This document shows, in pieces, positions 13,759 to 17,843 of a stretch of DNA of 17,843 nucleotides; position 1 is the stretch's first letter, and each line of letters begins with the position of its first letter. The DNA lies in contig CALFUF010000038.1 in assembly GCA_937916405.1 (NCBI GenBank), positions 1 to 17,843 of the forward strand, given 5' to 3'. The notes under the pieces are model-generated. The model searched no databases. It was not told the origin of the DNA and saw nothing but the letters and a program-made list of their open reading frames with translations. Both the position numbers and the translations under genes were made by a program. This stretch comes from an uncultured Prevotella sp. GTDB taxonomy: Bacteria > Bacteroidota > Bacteroidia > Bacteroidales > Bacteroidaceae.

Positions 13759-13766
13759 CAAAGTTA
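13759..13766 (-). promoter_or_regulatory. -7 promoter element for pdxB, almost touching the start codon
   Basis: TAACTTTG on the minus strand matches TAnnTTTG. Only CAGTCGAT separates it from the pdxB ATG at 13750. The expected -33 position falls at about 13786, the edge of the heptamer array. Confidence 0.65.
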
Positions 13767-13785
13767 TAAAATTAATTTAAATTAT

Positions 13786-13813
13786 GTACTATAGACTATG
13801 AACTATAAACTAT
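13786..13813. repeat. NNACTAT heptamer array x4 (28 bp) between divergent promoters
   Basis: GTACTAT (13786-13792), AGACTAT (13793-13799), GAACTAT (13800-13806), AAACTAT (13807-13813). It lies between the pdxB -7 element (minus) and the DUF4254 -7 element (plus), mirroring the layout at 7227-7285. Confidence 0.8.
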
Positions 13814-13819
13814 TTTTCG

Positions 13820-13827
13820 TATCTTTG
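13820..13827 (+). promoter_or_regulatory. -7 promoter element for the DUF4254-GT9 operon
   Basis: TATCTTTG matches TAnnTTTG, 25 bases before the ATG at 13853. The -33 position is occupied by the heptamer array rather than TTTG. Confidence 0.7.
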
Positions 13828-13852
13828 CACCCATTACATATTAATATTACAA

Positions 13853-14458
13853 ATGTCATTTACAGAAAACGCAAACAAAATTTTCAACCAGGCGATACGT
13901 GATTATCACTTGAAAGACGACGTAGATACTCCTATCTCCAATCCTTATGAGCGAGAAAGTATAGAGTATGCCCTCTATCTGAAATGCTGGATAGATACCG
14001 TGCAGTGGCACTTGGAGGATATTATCCGTGATCCCCATATCGATCCTGAAGATGCCTTGTCACTGAAGCGTCGGATCGACCATAGTAACCAGGACCGTAC
14101 AGATCTGGTGGAAGAGATAGACTCCTATTTCCGCAAGTTTTTTCAGGACGTGAAGCCCCTCCCTGACGCAAGGCTGAATACGGAGAGTCCTGCGTGGGCG
14201 GTCGACCGCCTGTCAATTCTCGCCTTGAAGATATGGCATATGCAAGAGCAGGTAGACCGCAAGGATGCTGATGAAGAACATATCCGGAAATGCCAAGCAA
14301 AACTATCCGTGTTGAAAGAACAGCAGGTCGACTTGAGTACGTCTATAGATCAATTACTAGAGGATATAGAGGCAGGGCGTAAATACATGAAGGTTTATCG
14401 CCAGATGAAGATGTATAACGACCCTGCGACGAATCCTGTATTGTATAATAAAAAGTAG
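13853..14458 (+). CDS. DUF4254 domain protein
   Basis: 201 residues, cytoplasmic, no signal peptide or membrane segment. I recognise the family from NPYERESIEYALYLKCWIDTVQWHLEDIIRDPHIDPEDALSLKRRIDHSNQDRTDLVEEID: charged, largely helical, with conserved W, H and DxxNQ-like positions. Its biochemical role is unknown to me. The stop codon TAG shares one base with the GTG start of the GT9 gene, so the two are translationally coupled; the pairing of DUF4254 with a GT9 LPS-type glycosyltransferase recurs in Bacteroidetes as I recall, suggesting a job in lipopolysaccharide core or surface glycan assembly. First gene of the operon, driven by the promoter at 13820. Confidence 0.85.
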   Translation: MSFTENANKIFNQAIRDYHLKDDVDTPISNPYERESIEYALYLKCWIDTVQWHLEDIIRDPHIDPEDALSLKRRIDHSNQDRTDLVEEIDSYFRKFFQDVKPLPDARLNTESPAWAVDRLSILALKIWHMQEQVDRKDADEEHIRKCQAKLSVLKEQQVDLSTSIDQLLEDIEAGRKYMKVYRQMKMYNDPATNPVLYNKK

Positions 14459-15522
14459 TGAAGAAAGAGCATATACTGATTATCCGCTTCTCTGCCTTGG
14501 GCGATGTCGCCATGGCAGTGCCAGTGGTCTATTCTTTAGCACATCAGTATCCTGACGTGAGAATTACGGTATTGAGCCGAGGCTTCGCACGTCCTTTCTT
14601 TGAGAATTTGGCACCTAACGTAGGATTTATGGAGGCAGACTTGAAAAGGGAGTATCGAGGAATAAAGGGGCTGAATGCCCTTTATCGTCGACTGACAGCC
14701 AAGCAATTTACGGCTGTTGCCGATCTTCATAATGTGTTGCGCTCTGATTTCCTGCGTATGCGTTTCAATATTGGGCGCTATAATGTAGCACATATCGATA
14801 AACACAGAAAAGGACGTCGCCGTCTGACATCTTCCAATAACAAGCAACTGATACAGCAGCCCACGTCTTTCCAGAACTATGCTGACGTGCTGGATCGGCT
14901 GGGTTACCCCATAGAGCTCGACTTTCACTCGATCTTCCCAGAGGGAGGTGGTGACCTTAGTCTGCTTCCTGGTAACTCTCCACTCTCCACTCTCCACTCT
15001 CCACTCAATATAGGCATCGCTCCTTTTGCGGCGCACCAAGGGAAAGTATATCCTCCCCAGTTGATGGAAAAGGTGATAGAGCAGCTGACGAAGAAGCATC
15101 CTGAGGCAAAGTTATTCCTCTTTGGCAGGGGGGAACAGGAAGATGAGTTCTTCCCTCAGTGGTGTGCGAGATATCCACAGTGTATCCATGTGGCGGATTT
15201 TCTGGAATCTATTAAGCAGGAACTGATATTGATGAGTCATCTTGACGTGATGCTCTCAATGGACTCTGCTAATATGCATCTTGCCTCACTGGTTGCCACT
15301 CCCGTGGTCAGCGTATGGGGTGCTACCCATCCTTATGCTGGTTTCATGGGTTGGAATCAAGGCTCAGAGAATGCCGTTCAGATACCCCTTGACTGTCGTC
15401 CATGTAGCATCTTCGGACAGAAGGCATGTCGTCGTGGTGATTATGCTTGTATGACTCGTATCGCCCCCGAGACCATCGTGGAGCGTATCGAACAGATATT
15501 ATCTCAAAAACCTCATGTATAA
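14458..15522 (+). CDS. Glycosyltransferase family 9 (ADP-heptose:LPS heptosyltransferase-like)
   Basis: 354 residues, GTG start at 14458 overlapping the DUF4254 stop by one base. The N-terminus ILIIRFSALGDVAMAVPVVYSL is the classic GT9 acceptor-domain opening (RxSxLGD). The C-terminal domain shows LFLFGRGEQE, then MDSANMHLASLVATPVVSVWGATHP, the nucleotide-sugar pocket of heptosyltransferases, and a Cys-bearing tail CRPCSIFGQKACRRGDYACM. It should act at the inner face of the membrane, adding heptose or a similar sugar to an LPS core. The linker between the two Rossmann domains contains NSPLSTLHSPLN (173-184), encoded by four perfect CTCTCCA units immediately before the strand IGIAPFA. Rubredoxin follows after 18 bases. 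Confidence 0.92.
   Translation: MKKEHILIIRFSALGDVAMAVPVVYSLAHQYPDVRITVLSRGFARPFFENLAPNVGFMEADLKREYRGIKGLNALYRRLTAKQFTAVADLHNVLRSDFLRMRFNIGRYNVAHIDKHRKGRRRLTSSNNKQLIQQPTSFQNYADVLDRLGYPIELDFHSIFPEGGGDLSLLPGNSPLSTLHSPLNIGIAPFAAHQGKVYPPQLMEKVIEQLTKKHPEAKLFLFGRGEQEDEFFPQWCARYPQCIHVADFLESIKQELILMSHLDVMLSMDSANMHLASLVATPVVSVWGATHPYAGFMGWNQGSENAVQIPLDCRPCSIFGQKACRRGDYACMTRIAPETIVERIEQILSQKPHV
14976..15003 (+). repeat. CTCTCCA heptamer array x4 (28 bp) in the GT9 gene
   Basis: Perfect units at 14976-14982, 14983-14989, 14990-14996 and 14997-15003, with a partial fifth (CTC). It encodes NSPLSTLHSPL in the interdomain linker. Confidence 0.92.
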
Positions 15523-15540
15523 CTTTAAAATTGTAGCATT

Positions 15541-15702
15541 ATGAAAAAGTATGTTTGTGACGTATGTGGTTATGTGTATGACCCAGAGGTAGGCGATTCC
15601 GATAGCGGAATCCAGCCAGGAACAGCTTTTGAGGATATCCCAGAGGATTGGGTATGCCCAGTATGTGGTGTTGGCAAGGACGATTTCTCCGTAGAGGAGT
15701 AA
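15541..15702 (+). CDS. Rubredoxin
   Basis: A 53-residue protein with the full rubredoxin pattern: C-x2-C at Cys6 and Cys9 (YVCDVCGYVYDP), a Gly/Pro/Trp middle (PGTAFEDIPEDW) and C-x2-C at Cys39 and Cys42 (WVCPVCGVGKDDF). The four Cys bind one iron for single-electron transfer, typically to oxygen or peroxide reductases in anaerobes. Length is exactly that of classical rubredoxins. It lies 18 bases after the GT9 gene and 23 before ychF on the same strand, and has no promoter of its own that I can see. Its redox partner is not in the window. Confidence 0.97.
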   Translation: MKKYVCDVCGYVYDPEVGDSDSGIQPGTAFEDIPEDWVCPVCGVGKDDFSVEE

Positions 15703-15725
15703 TATTATAAAAAGATAAAAAGAAA

Positions 15726-16826
15726 ATGTCATTAAAATGTGGTATTGTAGGACTTCCCAACGTGGGTAAGTCCACATTGTTCAATTGTCTGTCGAGTGCC
15801 AAGGCGCAGGCAGCCAATTTCCCTTTCTGTACGATTGAGCCTAATGTAGGTATGATTACTGTTCCCGATGAGCGACTGACGAAGCTTGCAGAGATTGTTC
15901 ATCCAGGTCGTATTGTACCAGCAACTTGTGAGATAGTGGACATTGCTGGACTGGTGAAAGGAGCTTCAAAAGGTGAAGGTTTGGGTAATAAGTTCTTAGG
16001 AAATATCCGTGAGACAGACGCCATTATTCATGTGCTGCGTTGCTTCGAGGACGATAACATCACCCATGTTGATGGTACTATCGATCCCATCCGTGATAAA
16101 GAGATTATTGATACAGAACTCCAACTGAAAGACTTAGAGACGATTGAGAGTCGTCTTGCCAAGACAGAGAAGGCAGCTGCCGCAGGTAACAAAGAGGCAA
16201 AAGTGGAGGTCACAGTGCTGAAAGCTTATAAAGAAGTGCTTGACCAAGGAAAAAACGCACGTATCGTAGAGTTTGAGAGCAAAGAAGAACAGGATTGTGC
16301 CCGTAATCTCTTCTTATTAACGGCAAAGCCTGTATTGTATGTTTGCAATGTCAGTGAGGCTGATGCCAAAGATGGCAATGATTTCACGAAGAAGGTAGAG
16401 ACGCTGGCTAAGGAAGAAGGTGCTGAGGCAATGATTATAGCCGCTAAGACAGAGGAAGATATCGCTGAGCTGGAATCCTATGAAGACAAGCAGATGTTCC
16501 TGGAGGAGCTGGGCTTGGAGGAGAGTGGTGTCAACCGCCTTATCAAGAAAGCTTACTCACTGCTGAATCTCGAGACATTCATCACTGCTGGTGAGATGGA
16601 GGTGAAGGCATGGACTTATCATAAAGGATGGAAAGCTCCCCAATGTGCTGGTGTGATACATACCGACTTCGAGAAGGGCTTTATCCGTGCAGAGGTCATC
16701 AAGTACGACGATTATATCCAATATGGCTCAGAGGCAGCTGTCCGCGAGGCAGGAAAGATGGGCATAGAGGGTAAGGATTATGTGGTGCAGGATGGAGATA
16801 TCATGCATTTCAGATTTAATGTCTAA
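15726..16826 (+). CDS. ychF: Obg-family ribosome-associated ATPase YchF
   Basis: 366 residues, matching YchF (about 363). P-loop GLPNVGKST (9-17), switch NFPFCTIEPNVG, G3 DIAGLVKGASKGEGLGNKFL, and a G4 motif NVSE (208-211) in place of the GTP-specific NKxD, the hallmark of YchF/OLA1's ATP preference. A coiled-coil insert (about 130-175) is followed by the C-terminal TGS domain ending HFRFNV. It binds ribosomes and is linked to stress responses. lgt starts 3 bases after its stop, so they are co-transcribed. Confidence 0.97.
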   Translation: MSLKCGIVGLPNVGKSTLFNCLSSAKAQAANFPFCTIEPNVGMITVPDERLTKLAEIVHPGRIVPATCEIVDIAGLVKGASKGEGLGNKFLGNIRETDAIIHVLRCFEDDNITHVDGTIDPIRDKEIIDTELQLKDLETIESRLAKTEKAAAAGNKEAKVEVTVLKAYKEVLDQGKNARIVEFESKEEQDCARNLFLLTAKPVLYVCNVSEADAKDGNDFTKKVETLAKEEGAEAMIIAAKTEEDIAELESYEDKQMFLEELGLEESGVNRLIKKAYSLLNLETFITAGEMEVKAWTYHKGWKAPQCAGVIHTDFEKGFIRAEVIKYDDYIQYGSEAAVREAGKMGIEGKDYVVQDGDIMHFRFNV

Positions 16827-16829
16827 ATA

Positions 16830-17663
16830 ATGGAGAGTCTACTTTACATACTCTGGAATCCAAACCTTGAGTTCTTCCACATTGGACCTTTCTCAGTCCG
16901 ATGGTATGGGTTGTGCTGGCTTCTTGGCTTCTTGGCTGCTTATCTGTTGGTCCGTACGCTCTATCGGGAGCAGAAAATCAAGGACGAGCTCTTTGAGCCC
17001 CTTTTTCTCTACTGTTTCCTCGGCATCTTGATAGGTGCCCGTTTAGGACATTGTATCTTCTATGAGCCAGACTATTTCCTGACTTCTGGAAAAGGATTCG
17101 TGGAGATGTTGCTACCTATCCGTTTCCTTGCTGATGGCGGTTTTAAGTTTATTGGTTATGAGGGACTTGCCAGTCATGGTGGTACACTTGGTTTGATGAT
17201 AGCCCTGTGGCTTTATGTCAGGAAGACAAAACTTAGTCTGTGGCTCGTTTTGGATAACATCGCCATTGCCACTGGCTCGATGGCATGTCTCATCCGTTTA
17301 GGCAACCTCATGAACTCAGAGATTATCGGTAAGGTGACAGATGTACCCTGGGCATTTATCTTCGAACGTGTAGACTGTTATCCCCGGCACCCCGGGCAGT
17401 TGTATGAGGCAATAGCCTATGCCATACTGTTCTTCCTCATGTGGTGGCTGCATAAAAAGATGCCGGAGAAGATCGGTACAGGGTGGTATTTCGGCTTTTG
17501 CCTTACCTATATCTTCACCTTCCGGTTCTTGATTGAATACACGAAAGAAGTACAAGAAGCTTTCGAGGCATCTCTCCCTATTGATATGGGACAGATACTC
17601 TCGCTACCATTTATCGTCCTTGGACTAGTTTGTATGTTCCGTAAACAGAAAAATGATACGTAA
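16830..17663 (+). CDS. lgt: Prolipoprotein diacylglyceryl transferase
   Basis: 277 residues with about seven membrane helices. Key Lgt residues are visible: His116 in LASHGGTLG (E. coli His103), the signature RLGNLMNSEIIGKVTDVPWA (156-175) with Arg156 and Asn159, PRHPGQLYEA (185-194), and Arg232 in FRFLIEYTKE (E. coli Arg239). The enzyme moves diacylglycerol from phosphatidylglycerol to the lipobox Cys of prolipoproteins at the inner membrane; the M28 lipoprotein at 8815 is a natural client. The start at 16830 lies 3 bases after ychF. A 180-base intergenic region follows. Confidence 0.96.
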   Translation: MESLLYILWNPNLEFFHIGPFSVRWYGLCWLLGFLAAYLLVRTLYREQKIKDELFEPLFLYCFLGILIGARLGHCIFYEPDYFLTSGKGFVEMLLPIRFLADGGFKFIGYEGLASHGGTLGLMIALWLYVRKTKLSLWLVLDNIAIATGSMACLIRLGNLMNSEIIGKVTDVPWAFIFERVDCYPRHPGQLYEAIAYAILFFLMWWLHKKMPEKIGTGWYFGFCLTYIFTFRFLIEYTKEVQEAFEASLPIDMGQILSLPFIVLGLVCMFRKQKNDT

Positions 17664-17715
17664 AGTCCTCATATCTGGTCTTCATCTTCCTGTTAAATAA
17701 TTGTTAAACTTTGCC

Positions 17716-17752
17716 TTTGTTTCTCTTTCTGAAACAAATGAGGTGGTTTTTT
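17716..17752 (+). terminator. Candidate terminator after lgt
   Basis: TTTGTTTC (17716-17723) pairs with GAAACAAA (17731-17738) around 7 bases; a run of six T follows at 17747-17752. The stem is A/T-rich and the T-run is 8 bases away, so this is tentative. Confidence 0.45.
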
Positions 17753-17788
17753 GTAACAAAAGAAAACAAATGATCAAATGGAATTTAC

Positions 17789-17839
17789 TATCTTTGCAGC
17801 AAACTTTTCGAAGGGTCGAAAGTAAAGGCGTGATATAAC
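17789..17839 (+). promoter_or_regulatory. Promoter-leader module, copy 2, for a gene or RNA beyond the window
   Basis: -7 element TATCTTTG (17789-17796), CAGCAAAC, hairpin TTTTCGA-AGGG-TCGAAAG (17805-17822), then AGGCGT (17826-17831) and TATAAC (17834-17839). It aligns to 7184-7234 (minus) over 51 nt without gaps, 42 identical. The -33 region shows no TTTG. No coding region begins before the edge at 17843. Confidence 0.75.
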
Positions 17840-17843
17840 TGGT

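Noticed and set aside
15499..15817. Antisense frames over the rubredoxin gene
   Set aside because: The plus strand encodes a complete 53-residue rubredoxin with all four Cys; the antisense frames show no family.
17664..17843. A small gene or tRNA at the right end
   Set aside because: No open frame with a plausible start or cloverleaf is visible; the region holds a weak terminator and the promoter-leader module.

Overview
The window looks like a chromosomal segment of a Bacteroidales bacterium, most likely Prevotella or a close relative. The evidence is the gene set (a glycogen operon with a GH57-like protein, acpP-fabF-rnc, a DUF4254/GT9 pair), lipobox and signal-peptide style, the near absence of Shine-Dalgarno sequences, and several copies of the Bacteroidetes -7 promoter element TAnnTTTG. 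There is no phage, transposase, CRISPR array, tRNA or rRNA. Coding density is high; no gene-free stretch exceeds 195 bases.

Layout. (1) 3-4381, plus strand: a glycogen operon, with a 5'-truncated debranching enzyme, a GT-B glycosyltransferase of glycogen-synthase type, and a GH57-family protein that appears to have lost its catalytic Glu. (2) 4382-4510: nested inverted repeats where the operon converges with a secreted GH3 beta-glycosidase (minus strand, 4511-7126). (3) 7127-7308: a divergent promoter region between GH3 and ruvB. (4) 7309-9810, plus strand: ruvB, coaD and a lipoprotein M28 peptidase/glutaminyl-cyclase-like enzyme. (5) 9811-9998: a convergent junction filled with 22-bp-period repeats. 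(6) 9999-12550, minus strand: acpP-fabF-rnc, then pdxB (12746-13750), also minus. (7) 13751-13852: a second divergent promoter region. (8) 13853-17663, plus strand: DUF4254 protein, GT9 heptosyltransferase-like protein, a 53-aa rubredoxin, ychF and lgt. (9) 17664-17843: a terminator candidate and a new rightward promoter whose gene lies outside the window.

The genes are mostly housekeeping: storage polysaccharide, fatty acid synthesis, RNA processing, cofactor synthesis (CoA, vitamin B6), envelope assembly (LPS glycosyl transfer, lipoprotein lipidation) and recombination. The unusual content is small-scale structure. First, a 51-nt promoter-plus-leader module occurs twice (7184-7234 minus; 17789-17839 plus), identical at 42 of 51 positions without gaps. 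It forms a 5' hairpin in which one base pair differs by a compensatory G-C to A-T change; this is the best candidate for an undescribed regulatory RNA or leader. Second, short tandem arrays of period 7 (sometimes 9) recur throughout. Several are exactly 28 bp (four heptamers). Two sit between divergent promoters where the -33 elements should be. Others are read in frame as extra loops, giving the peptide pattern S-P-L-[ST]-x-x-x-S-P-L in three unrelated proteins just before a beta strand. Third, both convergent gene junctions carry families of palindromic repeats.
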